Both the position numbers and the translations under genes were made by a program. The notes below the pieces were generated by a model, which was not told the origin of the DNA, did not search any database, and was given only the letters and a program-made list of their open reading frames with translations. A DNA stretch of 7,894 nt, taken from NCBI GenBank assembly GCA_007124395.1, contig SLFF01000143.1:1-7894 (forward strand), written 5' to 3'. Below, piece after piece: positions 1-6,032 of this stretch. The first letter of the stretch is position 1. Each line of letters begins with the position of its first letter. Source of the DNA: Thermomicrobiaceae bacterium. Lineage in GTDB: Bacteria > Chloroflexota > Chloroflexia > Thermomicrobiales > Thermomicrobiaceae.

Positions 1-365
1 CCCTCGACCTTGAACAACGCGTGGAGTGCCGACCGAATCGATCGCATCCGGGCACGGCACTGGATGGCCAGCGAGAAATTTGCAATGCCGAAGACGTGTC
101 CGAGCCGCTCGCGCACCGTATGCCATTGCGACAGGTCATTGAGATCGACAAACGTTCGACTGCTGCGGGACCGGGGATTGGCCACGTCAAGCCCTCGCAA
201 GGCGAACATCAGGTTCTCACGCAGGATCTGCATGAACCAGCGACGATTCAACCCTTTCAGGGCAATCTCATGCACCCGGATTACAATCACCGGCTGCAAG
301 CGTGTTGCGTCGAAATCCACCGCATCCACATCGAACGCGGCCAGATCCTCCTGTGTCGTGGACAT
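1..365 (-). CDS. thiI: ThiI-like tRNA 4-thiouridine synthase / thiamine sulfur carrier enzyme, N-terminal part (3' end off window)
   Basis: The open frame runs from ATG at 365 to the left edge without a stop, giving 121 visible residues. Residues about 24-55 read VIVIRVHEIALKGLNRRWF and onward, matching the start of the ThiI N-terminal ferredoxin-like domain (family pattern roughly R-x-GEIxLKGxNRxxF). A later VRERLGHVFGIANFS stretch (about 85-100) matches the family's L-x-x-VFGI-x-x-F segment that precedes the THUMP domain. A purine-rich GGGGGAG (reverse strand of 372-378) lies six bases before the ATG and supports this start. In the family, THUMP and PP-loop ATPase domains follow; they use cysteine-desulfurase persulfide to thiolate U8 of tRNA and, in some bacteria, to supply thiazole sulfur. 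Those domains are outside the window, so catalysis cannot be confirmed. The gene diverges from the receiver-domain gene. The first ~20 residues are an unconserved acidic extension. A THUMP protein of another type is possible but less likely. Confidence 0.82.
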   Translation of the reverse strand, partial: MSTTQEDLAAFDVDAVDFDATRLQPVIVIRVHEIALKGLNRRWFMQILRENLMFALRGLDVANPRSRSSRTFVDLNDLSQWHTVRERLGHVFGIANFSLAIQCRARMRSIRSALHALFKVE

Positions 366-428
366 CCGTTTCTCCCCCGAAAGGCTCCTGCCCGAGCCAG
401 AACGCTATCTCGCACCCTGTACAAGGGG

Positions 429-448
429 TTGGTCGTTCACATGACCAA
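429..448. promoter_or_regulatory. Inverted repeat TTGGTC-N8-GACCAA, possible operator
   Basis: The six-base arms 429-434 and 443-448 are perfect inverted repeats around an 8-base centre. The site lies in the divergent region between thiI and the receiver gene, about 27 bases upstream of the likely -35 box of the latter. The position would suit an activator or shared regulator. No regulator is identified, and an arm of this size can occur by chance. Confidence 0.3.
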
Positions 449-474
449 TTGACTATTCTATCAGCCGAGGTTGC

Positions 475-503
475 TTGTCATACTCAAGTTATGCACGTGT
501 TAT
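475..503 (+). promoter_or_regulatory. Likely sigma70-type promoter of the receiver-domain gene
   Basis: TTGTCA at 475-480 (5 of 6 to the -35 consensus) is followed, after exactly 17 bases, by TGTTAT at 498-503 (4 of 6 to the -10 consensus). An overlapping TTATAT at 500-505 gives an alternative -10 with longer spacing. The predicted start of transcription, about 510, would leave a leader of about 25 bases before the ATG at 535. Confidence 0.5.
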
Positions 504-534
504 ATCTGGTCCCGATCGAATGTGAGTCTCACCA

Positions 535-939
535 ATGGCCAGAATTCTCGTGGTGGATGACGACAGCTCTATTGCAACCATGCTCATCGATTTCCTGACG
601 ATCTCAGGCTTTCAGGCGGCATCGGAACCGGACGGGCTCCGGGCACTTCAGCATGTTGATCTCCGCCAACCTGATCTTGTTCTCCTGGATCTGATGCTCC
701 CGGTTGTCACCGGGGTTGAAGTTGCCAAGCGCTTGCGACAGGATCCATCGAGCCGGCATATCCCGATTCTGGCAATCACGGCACTGGATCAGACAGACGA
801 GTTTGCCGATATTCTGATGGTCGATTCGATCATCAGAAAGCCGATCGATCTTGAGCTTCTGGGCCGCAGAATCACTGAACTACTCAGAACAATCGATGAT
901 TCACCAGGTCCGCCATGGATAATCGCCAACGCATTCTGA
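535..939 (+). CDS. Stand-alone response regulator receiver (REC) domain protein, CheY-like
   Basis: This 134-residue protein is a single receiver domain with no output domain. Visible family residues are the acidic pocket D8-D10, the phospho-acceptor D52 in LVLLDLMLP, the switch T82 in LAITAL and the invariant K102 in RKP. All catalytic positions are present, so phosphorylation by a partner histidine kinase (not in the window) is expected. The beta4-alpha4 loop region carries VDSIIRKP where many receivers have GADDYLxKP, which may change partner specificity. The tail after about residue 118 (DDSPGPPWIIANAF) is short and not a DNA-binding domain. There is no clear Shine-Dalgarno; the bases before the ATG form a small palindrome GTGAG-T-CTCAC (522-532). 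It has its own promoter and terminator, so it appears monocistronic. It likely signals by protein-protein contact; the pathway is unknown. Confidence 0.9.
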   Translation: MARILVVDDDSSIATMLIDFLTISGFQAASEPDGLRALQHVDLRQPDLVLLDLMLPVVTGVEVAKRLRQDPSSRHIPILAITALDQTDEFADILMVDSIIRKPIDLELLGRRITELLRTIDDSPGPPWIIANAF

Positions 940-966
940 TCGTTCGGCCACACCAGAACATTAAGG

Positions 967-999
967 CGCCCGGGATGATTCATCATCCCGGGCGTTTTT
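967..999 (+). terminator. Rho-independent terminator after the receiver gene
   Basis: A perfect 12-bp stem (967-978 CGCCCGGGATGA with 983-994) closes a TTCA tetraloop and is followed by TTTTT (995-999). The stop of the receiver gene is 27 bases upstream. The opposite strand has only TTAA after the stem, so it is mainly a plus-strand terminator, though it may also help end the minus-strand selenoprotein transcript that finishes at 1031. Confidence 0.93.
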
Positions 1000-1030
1000 C
1001 GTTGACTGCAGAAACAACCAGACAGAGCCT

Positions 1031-1279
1031 CTAGTTGGCGCCAATCTCCTTGGCCACCAGCTCCATCACTTCATCGTCCTCCGGGAATCGATCAGACTCC
1101 AACTTGGAGAAGACGGTGTTGCTATTGACAATGACCTCGAAACGGCCACCGTCGGTTGGTTTCAGGGTAATCTCGGAGAAGTGCTTGTCGTACTTATCTA
1201 CCAGCAGTTCCACCGCACGGGTGGCTTTCTTTGAGTAGCCTCAAGAAGTGCAATACTCAAGCACAAGCTTGTTATTCAT
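1031..1279 (-). CDS. SelW-like (SelT/SelW/SelH, Rdx family) selenoprotein with in-frame TGA as selenocysteine
   Basis: Read through one TGA, this frame encodes 82 residues from ATG 1279 to TAG 1031-1033. The N-terminus reads MNNKLVLEYCTSUGYSKKA, where U is the TGA at 1241-1243 (codon 13). This reproduces the Rdx-family redox motif YCxxUGY with Cys10 and Sec13, as in vertebrate selenoprotein W. Downstream GRFEVIVNSNTVFSK (about 45-59) and RFPE match the family's conserved second half. Length is close to the usual 80-90 residues. The start is supported by GGAGG five bases before the ATG. Homologous sequence is continuous on both sides of the TGA, so this is neither a pseudogene nor a gene starting at the internal GTG 1213. 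A SECIS-like hairpin follows the TGA. The family has a thioredoxin-like fold, and its members act as thiol oxidoreductases or are linked to glutathione and oxidative stress; the substrate here is unknown. The gene diverges from lysC and ends before the receiver gene's terminator. The remaining doubt is whether the TGA is truly decoded as Sec in this host. Confidence 0.88.
1198..1238 (-). promoter_or_regulatory. Bacterial SECIS-like hairpin just downstream of the in-frame TGA
   Basis: On the minus strand, 16 bases after the TGA, CCACC (1224-1220) pairs with GGTGG (1214-1210) around the 5-base loop CGTGC. The second loop base is G, and the loop begins 21 bases after the TGA. A lower helix is possible: CTACT (1238-1234) can pair with GGTAG (1202-1198) with one U-G wobble, across an asymmetric internal loop. 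Known bacterial SECIS elements lie inside the coding region right after UGA, with a short apical stem and a guanine in the first two loop positions; this fits. The hairpin would recruit SelB with Sec-tRNA. Structure was paired by eye and not folded by computer. Confidence 0.6.
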
Positions 1280-1284
1280 CAATA

Positions 1285-1289
1285 CCTCC
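1285..1289 (-). promoter_or_regulatory. Strong Shine-Dalgarno (GGAGG) that fixes the selenoprotein start
   Basis: GGAGG on the minus strand stands five bases before ATG 1279. It is the best ribosome-binding site in this part of the window and lies upstream of the TGA, showing that translation is meant to begin before the TGA. No comparable site precedes the internal GTG at 1213. Confidence 0.8.
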
Positions 1290-1394
1290 ATATTTACCCG
1301 GGAGCCGATCAGCCCCCAAAACGACTCAAGACTTCATCCTAACATATGATCGGGAGATCGCATGGCTGGGTCGCCTGAAAACCATGGTGTCACG

Positions 1395-1412
1395 TACTGG
1401 ACATGTCCAGTA
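1395..1412. promoter_or_regulatory. Perfect 18-bp palindrome in the selW-like/lysC divergent region, probable operator
   Basis: TACTGGACATGTCCAGTA is a perfect, gapless 18-base dyad. It sits 69 bases before the lysC ATG and 115 bases before the selenoprotein ATG. A weak promoter can be drawn around it toward lysC: GTGTCA (1387-1392), 18 bases, TATTCT (1411-1416); the palindrome would then fill the spacer, a common repressor location. The two bases of overlap with the -10 strengthen that reading. The promoter call is tentative. I do not recognise the binding protein. Confidence 0.55.
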
Positions 1413-1481
1413 TTCTTGAACGCCTGAACGGCAGGGTTTGTTCATCCACTGCATGACGAACGGGAACGGGGATCGCGCACA

Positions 1482-2891
1482 ATGAAGATCATGAAGTTCG
1501 GCGGAACATCGGTTGGTACGGCAGAGGCAATCCGGCAATCTGCACGTATCATGGTTGGTGCCTACAATGAAGACCCGACTGATCCCCCCGTAGCCGTTGT
1601 ATCAGCGATGGGCGGTATCACCAACCTCCTGCTGAGCCACGCAACCTCGGCGGCCAGTGGTGACCGGCAGGCCGGAATGGATCTCTATCAAGTATTGCTC
1701 GATCGCCACCTCAGCACGCTCCATGAACTGGTACCAGACGAATCTCTCCGCACCGATGCGGTGGAAGACATCCAGCAACACATCGACCGATGTGTGCAAC
1801 TGATCGACTCGGTCGGGGTGCTGCGTGATCTCTCACCACGGGCGCAAGACTGGATCGTCTCATTCGGAGAACGGCTCAGCAGCATCCTCATGGCGACCAC
1901 GATCCAGCAACTCGGTGTGCGGTCGGTGCCGGTCGAATCCGATCACTACCTGGTGACTGATGGCGTTTTCAACGGTTCTACCCCATTGATGGATGAATCC
2001 CGGCGCAAGGCGCAGGAGGTGTTCGCCCCGATCTTTGCCGAGCGCACCATCCCGGTCGTGACCGGTTTCTTCGGGGCCAGCGAGGCCGGGGTAGTCACCA
2101 CGCTCGGCCGCGGTGGATCAGACTACGCCGCCACAATCCTCGGCGCGCTGCTCGATGCCAAGGAAGTGTTCATCTGGACAGATGTCGATGGGGTTCTGTC
2201 GGCCGATCCCCGCCTTGTTCCGGATGCCAGAACGCTACCGGAGATCTCCTTTGCCGAAGCAGCCGAACTGGCCTATTTCGGGGCCAAAGTCATTCACCCG
2301 CGCACCGTTCAGCCAGCCATCGAGCATGGCATGGCCGTCTGGATCAAGAACACCTTCAACCCGTCTCATCCAGGGACACGCATCGGCCCGGAACCCGCCC
2401 GGAACGGCTCAGTGAAGGCCATTACCTCGATTAATGGCGTCAGCGTGGTGACGGTCGAAGGTGCCGGACTGCTCGGCGTCGCCGGAGTCACCGCACGCGT
2501 CTTCGCCGCAATCGGTCGAAGCGGCTTCAACGTGTTCATGATCTCCCAGGCATCATCTCAGCAGAGCCTCAGCTTCGTGGTTCAGGGTGAGGATGCGCCG
2601 GAAGTCATCCGCATGCTCGAAAACGAGTTCGAGCTCGATCTGATTCGCCAGCGCTTGCTCCGCATCTGGGAAGATCCAGGCGTCGCCGTGGTGGCAATCG
2701 TCGGAGCCGGAATGCGTGGCATGCCGGGGGTCTCCGGGCGACTCTTCATGACACTCGGTGATGCCCGGATCAACATCGTGACCATTGCGCAGGGATCGTC
2801 CGAGTTGAATATCTCCTGCGTGATCAACGAATCGGAGATCGCCCGGGCGGTTCCGCTGCTTCATGAAGAGTTCGGCCTGGCTAATCCATAA
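1482..2891 (+). CDS. lysC: Aspartate kinase (aspartokinase), monofunctional, with two C-terminal ACT domains
   Basis: This enzyme phosphorylates aspartate to 4-phospho-aspartate, the first step toward lysine, threonine, methionine and diaminopimelate. The 469-residue protein begins with the amino acid kinase signature KFGGTSV (5-11). The SFGERLS motif follows at 127-133, then the glycine-rich TTLGRGGSDYAA (206-217) and the nucleotide-site TDVDGV (233-238). Two ACT domains follow at about 315-385 and 400-466, including ISQASSQQSLSF (354-365) and the related TIAQGSSELNIS (434-445), the type of segment that binds inhibitory lysine or threonine. There is no homoserine dehydrogenase domain, so it is not ThrA-like in architecture, although the length and layout resemble the AK half of those fusions. 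GGGGA (1468-1472) nine bases before the ATG supports the start. It is expected to be feedback-inhibited; which amino acid acts cannot be told from the sequence. It is probably monocistronic: the gene beyond it is convergent, 18 bases away. Confidence 0.96.
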   Translation: MKIMKFGGTSVGTAEAIRQSARIMVGAYNEDPTDPPVAVVSAMGGITNLLLSHATSAASGDRQAGMDLYQVLLDRHLSTLHELVPDESLRTDAVEDIQQHIDRCVQLIDSVGVLRDLSPRAQDWIVSFGERLSSILMATTIQQLGVRSVPVESDHYLVTDGVFNGSTPLMDESRRKAQEVFAPIFAERTIPVVTGFFGASEAGVVTTLGRGGSDYAATILGALLDAKEVFIWTDVDGVLSADPRLVPDARTLPEISFAEAAELAYFGAKVIHPRTVQPAIEHGMAVWIKNTFNPSHPGTRIGPEPARNGSVKAITSINGVSVVTVEGAGLLGVAGVTARVFAAIGRSGFNVFMISQASSQQSLSFVVQGEDAPEVIRMLENEFELDLIRQRLLRIWEDPGVAVVAIVGAGMRGMPGVSGRLFMTLGDARINIVTIAQGSSELNISCVINESEIARAVPLLHEEFGLANP

Positions 2892-2909
2892 CCGTGCAGT
2901 CGTTCAGGA

Positions 2910-3545
2910 TCACCCTCTTGATCGACGGATGAATTGCCGACGATCGAGTGGGGTCATCCGCCTGACGACACCACCAGACCGACCCGCGTACTGAACCGGA
3001 TAGTAGCGTTGCCTGACCGGTGGTCCATACGATGGGGGCTGCTGTGAATTATCCGGAGCCGGTTGTTCCGGCGCTGGAGGCGGGGTCGGCGGAGCAGCAG
3101 CGGGTAAGCTCACGGTTTCCTGCTCGGCAGGCGGTGCCTGTTCCGGCGGCATCATGCCATCAGCGATCACCGGGAACTCCTGCGTTGTCCCGGATGGACC
3201 GTAATCCACCGGCTCTGCGGGAGCTGGTTCGGGTGGAGCCGCTGCCGGAGGTGGCGGTGGCTGGGCAGCCGGAGCCTGCATGGTCTCCTGGCTGGCGCCA
3301 AACTGGGCAGCTGGATACTGCGCGGTTGGCTGGGCTGGTTGAGGAGCAGGCTTCAACTGTCTCTGCCGGCGGCGTTCCGGAGATGGTGCCGGAGCAGGAG
3401 CTTCTTCCGCTGGTTGTTCCGGGCGCGCACTCCTGGCCGGTGGACGCCGGCGCTTGAGCTCACTGCGGCTCATGATTGCCCAGATACCGAAAGCAATCGG
3501 CAAACCGATGAATGCAATGATGAATAGCAGATTGGCTGGATCCAT
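2910..3545 (-). CDS. Single-pass membrane protein with long Pro/Ala-rich tail, function unknown
   Basis: From ATG 3545 the frame gives 211 residues. Residues 5-25 (from NLLFIIAF to GIWAIM) form one hydrophobic segment, directly followed by a basic cluster (SELKRRRPPAR). By the positive-inside rule, the N-terminus is outside and the tail cytoplasmic. Residues about 35-175 are low-complexity, rich in Pro, Ala, Gln and Glu, and include QPPPPP. The final ~35 residues are basic and less repetitive (ending RRQFIRRSRG), perhaps a distinct interaction segment. A TTG at 3569 would add eight residues, but neither start has a strong Shine-Dalgarno; I prefer the ATG. The other strand also has a long open frame here, but without a credible protein pattern. 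The gene is convergent with lysC and divergent from a second small membrane protein. I do not recognise a family; tethering or scaffolding is conceivable but unsupported. Confidence 0.72.
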   Translation of the reverse strand: MDPANLLFIIAFIGLPIAFGIWAIMSRSELKRRRPPARSARPEQPAEEAPAPAPSPERRRQRQLKPAPQPAQPTAQYPAAQFGASQETMQAPAAQPPPPPAAAPPEPAPAEPVDYGPSGTTQEFPVIADGMMPPEQAPPAEQETVSLPAAAPPTPPPAPEQPAPDNSQQPPSYGPPVRQRYYPVQYAGRSGGVVRRMTPLDRRQFIRRSRG

Positions 3546-3585
3546 CTGGTGCCCGCGTTTCCAGAACAATTGAACAGAAACCCAT

Positions 3586-3608
3586 TGTCTGACTGACTCG
3601 ATCAGACA
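3586..3608. repeat. Inverted repeat TGTCTGA-N9-TCAGACA between two divergent membrane-protein genes
   Basis: Seven-base perfect arms at 3586-3592 and 3602-3608 flank a 9-base spacer. The repeat lies 41 bases upstream of the proline-rich protein's ATG and about 118 bases upstream of the small membrane protein's ATG. It could be a shared operator or a leader hairpin. I found no convincing -35/-10 pair near it. The rest of the 3546-3726 gap shows nothing clear. Confidence 0.35.
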
Positions 3609-3726
3609 CGTTCGCCGCGATCAGGTCCGGCTGAGATTCCTGATGTAGACTCTTGGAGTTAGTAGCACTCCGTCTTCTGAGTTTAACACCGTGGCGCGAT
3701 CGCTCGCGCATCTGGAGCCAGCCCAC

Positions 3727-3933
3727 ATGATAGACACCACATTCATGCTCTTCGGCGCCGCAATCCTCGGCAGTGCTGTGGTTCTGTCTGTGCTGGTTGA
3801 ACGACTGACCCACCGCCTCGGCGCAACACCAGCGGACCCGGATGACAAATCCCGCGGCTTCGGCGATGTGCTGTCAAAACTGGGCCAATGGGCCAGAAAT
3901 CGCTCGAAATCTGACCATTCGAACAGGTCGTAA
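3727..3933 (+). CDS. Small single-pass membrane protein, 68 aa, function unknown
   Basis: The chosen ATG at 3727 has GGAG (3714-3717) nine bases upstream. A GTG at 3691 would add 12 residues but has no ribosome-binding site. Residues 6-24 (FMLFGAAILGSAVVLSVLV) form one membrane segment. It is followed by a charged, presumably cytoplasmic tail that includes ERLTHRLG, a DPDDKSRG linker and a final basic LSKLGQWARNRSK stretch, possibly amphipathic. The hydrophobic segment plus ribosome-binding site support a real gene. I do not recognise a family. It reads in the same direction as the exporter genes, starting 90 bases before them, so co-transcription is possible; the 90-base gap (3934-4023) holds no terminator that I can see. 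Confidence 0.62.
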   Translation: MIDTTFMLFGAAILGSAVVLSVLVERLTHRLGATPADPDDKSRGFGDVLSKLGQWARNRSKSDHSNRS

Positions 3934-4023
3934 CCGACCAGCAGAACAGGGACTCCAGGCACCACCTGCGGTAGCCTCTCGGTCGACGGCATTCGTCCTA
4001 CTGGTACAGGAACACACAACTGA

Positions 4024-4956
4024 ATGACTGACTCCATCATCGATGTTCAGAACCTCACAAAGCGGTATGGTCAGACCATCGCCGTGGATGATGTCTCCCT
4101 TCGTGTTGAAGCGGGCGAGATCTTCGGCATTCTGGGCCCGAACGGCGCCGGAAAAACGACGACCCTGGAGATGATCGAGGGATTGCGTCAGCCTGACGGC
4201 GGAACGATCACCGTGGCGGGGTTCGACGTCGTGCGAGATGCCGAGAACGTCAAGCGTAGAATCGGCATACAGCTTCAGAGCACGTCCCTGTTCGATCACC
4301 TCACTGTCGGCGAACTTGTCAGCCTGTTTGCCGAGCTCTACGGGGCCGATGGCTCGCCCGGACGAACCCAGGATCTGCTCGGGATGGTCTCACTCACCGA
4401 AAAAGCGGACGATCACGCGCAAACGCTCTCCGGCGGACAGCAGCAACGCCTGTCAATTGCCCTCGCCCTGGTCAACGATCCGGAGATTGTGTTTCTGGAC
4501 GAACCGACCACCGGTCTCGACCCGCAGGCCCGTCGCAACCTCTGGGATCTCATCCGGAGCATTCGCGATCAGGGCAAGACCATCGTGCTGACCACGCACT
4601 ACATGGAAGAAGCCGAGTTGCTCTGCGACCGGATTGCGGTGATGGACACCGGCACGATCATTCTCTGCGACACCCCGGATAACCTGATCGCCACCCTGGA
4701 AACGACCGGAAGCATCTCGGCGGACTTCACCGGGGTCCAGCCTGACGAGGCACTCTTCGCCCAGCTTCCCGGTGTTCAGAACGCCAGCCTCAGCGGTCAC
4801 CGGTTGACGCTGCAGACGTCCAATCTGAACCAGACTCTGATCGCCTTCATCGAGACAACACGGGAACGCCGCATGGAGTTCGACCAGCTCATCACCACCA
4901 GACCAACCCTCGAAGATGTCTTTCTGCACTACACCGGAAAGGCGCTACGCGAATGA
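4024..4956 (+). CDS. ABC transporter ATP-binding protein, DrrA/NatA type (ABC-2 exporter)
   Basis: This is the nucleotide-binding subunit that powers the permease encoded next. In 310 residues it shows Walker A GPNGAGKTT (38-46), Q-loop Gln85 in GIQLQ, signature LSGGQQQR (135-142), Walker B IVFLDEPTTGLDP (155-167, catalytic Glu160) and H-loop His192 in TTHYMEEAE. The tail of about 100 residues after the NBD (220-310), ending TLEDVFLHYTGKALRE, is the C-terminal extension typical of DrrA-like subunits; its TLEDVF motif is a family hallmark. The start ATG follows a weak AGGAA (4009-4013). It overlaps the permease by ATGA, so the two subunits are translationally coupled. The family exports drugs, lipids, polysaccharides or sodium; the substrate cannot be assigned from sequence. 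Confidence 0.95.
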   Translation: MTDSIIDVQNLTKRYGQTIAVDDVSLRVEAGEIFGILGPNGAGKTTTLEMIEGLRQPDGGTITVAGFDVVRDAENVKRRIGIQLQSTSLFDHLTVGELVSLFAELYGADGSPGRTQDLLGMVSLTEKADDHAQTLSGGQQQRLSIALALVNDPEIVFLDEPTTGLDPQARRNLWDLIRSIRDQGKTIVLTTHYMEEAELLCDRIAVMDTGTIILCDTPDNLIATLETTGSISADFTGVQPDEALFAQLPGVQNASLSGHRLTLQTSNLNQTLIAFIETTRERRMEFDQLITTRPTLEDVFLHYTGKALRE

Positions 4957-6032
4957 CCTCGTTCTTGGCGATGACCGTGGCCAACTTCAAGATGATCGTG
5001 CGCAACCGAACCGCGATGTTCTTCCTGCTCGGCTTCCCGGTCATCTTCATGGTCCTGTTCGGGTTTCTCTTTGGTGAGGGCGAGACCCGGCTGCACATCG
5101 GCATCGCCGGAGAGGATTCCTCCCCGATCGCAATCGCGATCGCCGAGCAGATGGAGCAGACCGATGGATTCACGGTCTATCGCAACGATGTCGACCACGA
5201 GATGAGTGCGATCGACGATGGCGATCGCCTGGTGGTGATCGTGTTCAGTGAGGGAACCGGATCAGCGCAGCTCGATGCCGATATTTACGTCAACCAGAGC
5301 AACCCCACCTTCAGCCAGATCGGCCTCAGCGCCGTCGAGCAATTTCTGCTACAGGCGGAGATGGAGATCACCGGACAACCGCGGATGATTCAGCCAACCG
5401 TGGCGGATGTCGAGGCCGAGAGTTTCGGATTCATCGAGTTCTTTCTGCCCGGCGTCATCGGTATTGCTCTGATGACCAATGGCGTTCAGGCGCTCTCGTC
5501 GACGTTCGTTGCCTTCCGCGAAAAGGGCATCCTTCGACGGATCAAGGGCACGCCGTTCCCGCTCTGGCAGTTCATCCTGTCACGAATCACCACACAGGTC
5601 GTCATTTCCGTGTTCCAGATCGTTATCCTCGTCGCCATCGCGATCATGCTGTTCGACGTCCAGATATCGAGCAGTTATCTGGCGATGGCGGTCCTCGTGG
5701 TGATCGGCGCCTTTACCTTCCTGTCGATCGGGTTCATCGTCAGCGCCTTCGCCGGTAACACCGATGTGGCCGATGCTGCCGGGACGCTGATCACATTGCC
5801 GATGATGTTCCTGAGCGGGGTGTTCTTCCCGACCGATGACGCGCCGGGATGGCTTCAGCCGATCATCGGGCTCTTGCCGTTGACCTATCTGGTGAATGGC
5901 CTGCGTGATGTGATGATCCGGGGTGCCGGGGTCGAGGCGGTGTTGCTGGAGATACTGGTGCTGATCGGAACTGCGGTTGCCGGGTTCCTGATCAGTGTCT
6001 ACTTCTTCCGCTGGGAATCACGCAGCGCCTGA
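4953..6032 (+). CDS. ABC-2 type transporter permease, DrrB/NatB-like
   Basis: This 359-residue membrane subunit has the ABC-2 layout. One TM segment (about 22-40) is followed by an extracytoplasmic domain (about 45-158) and then five TM segments near 162-184, 214-234, 241-266, 276-295 and 332-352. The cytoplasmic FREKGILRRIKGTP (188-201) is a typical ABC-2 coupling segment. FLSGVFFP (286-293) followed by LLPLTYLVNGLRDVM (307-321) is also characteristic of the family. The large outer loop resembles subunits that form homodimers with two ATPase subunits. The start lies inside the ATPase stop (ATGA). The last 34 bases overlap, tail to tail, with the nucleotidyltransferase on the other strand. 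Substrate unknown; a drug or lipid exporter is the usual database label but would be inference. Confidence 0.94.
   Translation: MTSFLAMTVANFKMIVRNRTAMFFLLGFPVIFMVLFGFLFGEGETRLHIGIAGEDSSPIAIAIAEQMEQTDGFTVYRNDVDHEMSAIDDGDRLVVIVFSEGTGSAQLDADIYVNQSNPTFSQIGLSAVEQFLLQAEMEITGQPRMIQPTVADVEAESFGFIEFFLPGVIGIALMTNGVQALSSTFVAFREKGILRRIKGTPFPLWQFILSRITTQVVISVFQIVILVAIAIMLFDVQISSSYLAMAVLVVIGAFTFLSIGFIVSAFAGNTDVADAAGTLITLPMMFLSGVFFPTDDAPGWLQPIIGLLPLTYLVNGLRDVMIRGAGVEAVLLEILVLIGTAVAGFLISVYFFRWESRSA

Noticed and set aside
10..598. Three overlapping plus-strand open frames of about 100-140 codons
   Set aside because: They are shadows of the minus-strand ThiI frame and of the promoter region; their translations are Arg/Ser/Pro-rich without family patterns or ribosome-binding sites.
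1031..1213. A 60-aa conventional gene starting at GTG 1213
   Set aside because: It has no ribosome-binding site and lacks the first strand and redox motif of the Rdx fold; the homologous N-terminus is present upstream through the TGA.
1302..1319. Short GC-rich hairpin just upstream of the selenoprotein ribosome-binding site (GGGGGC/GCTCCC on the minus strand)
   Set aside because: Six pairs including one wobble, no T-run and no riboswitch-like context; too weak to call a leader element.
1280..1481. Possible tRNA-Sec (selC) gene near the selenoprotein
   Set aside because: No cloverleaf-like pairing or T-loop consensus was found on either strand in the gap.
1326..1538. Minus-strand 70-codon frame over the lysC start
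   Set aside because: It overlaps the lysC N-terminus, has no recognisable protein pattern and would span the palindrome; treated as a chance frame.
3020..3457. Plus-strand 145-codon frame opposite the proline-rich membrane protein
   Set aside because: The minus frame has a clear membrane segment followed by basic residues; the plus frame looks like the complement of low-complexity Pro/Ala codons.
3934..4023. Possible terminator or promoter between the small membrane protein and the exporter
   Set aside because: Only 4-5-bp inverted repeats and no convincing -35/-10 pair or T-run were found.
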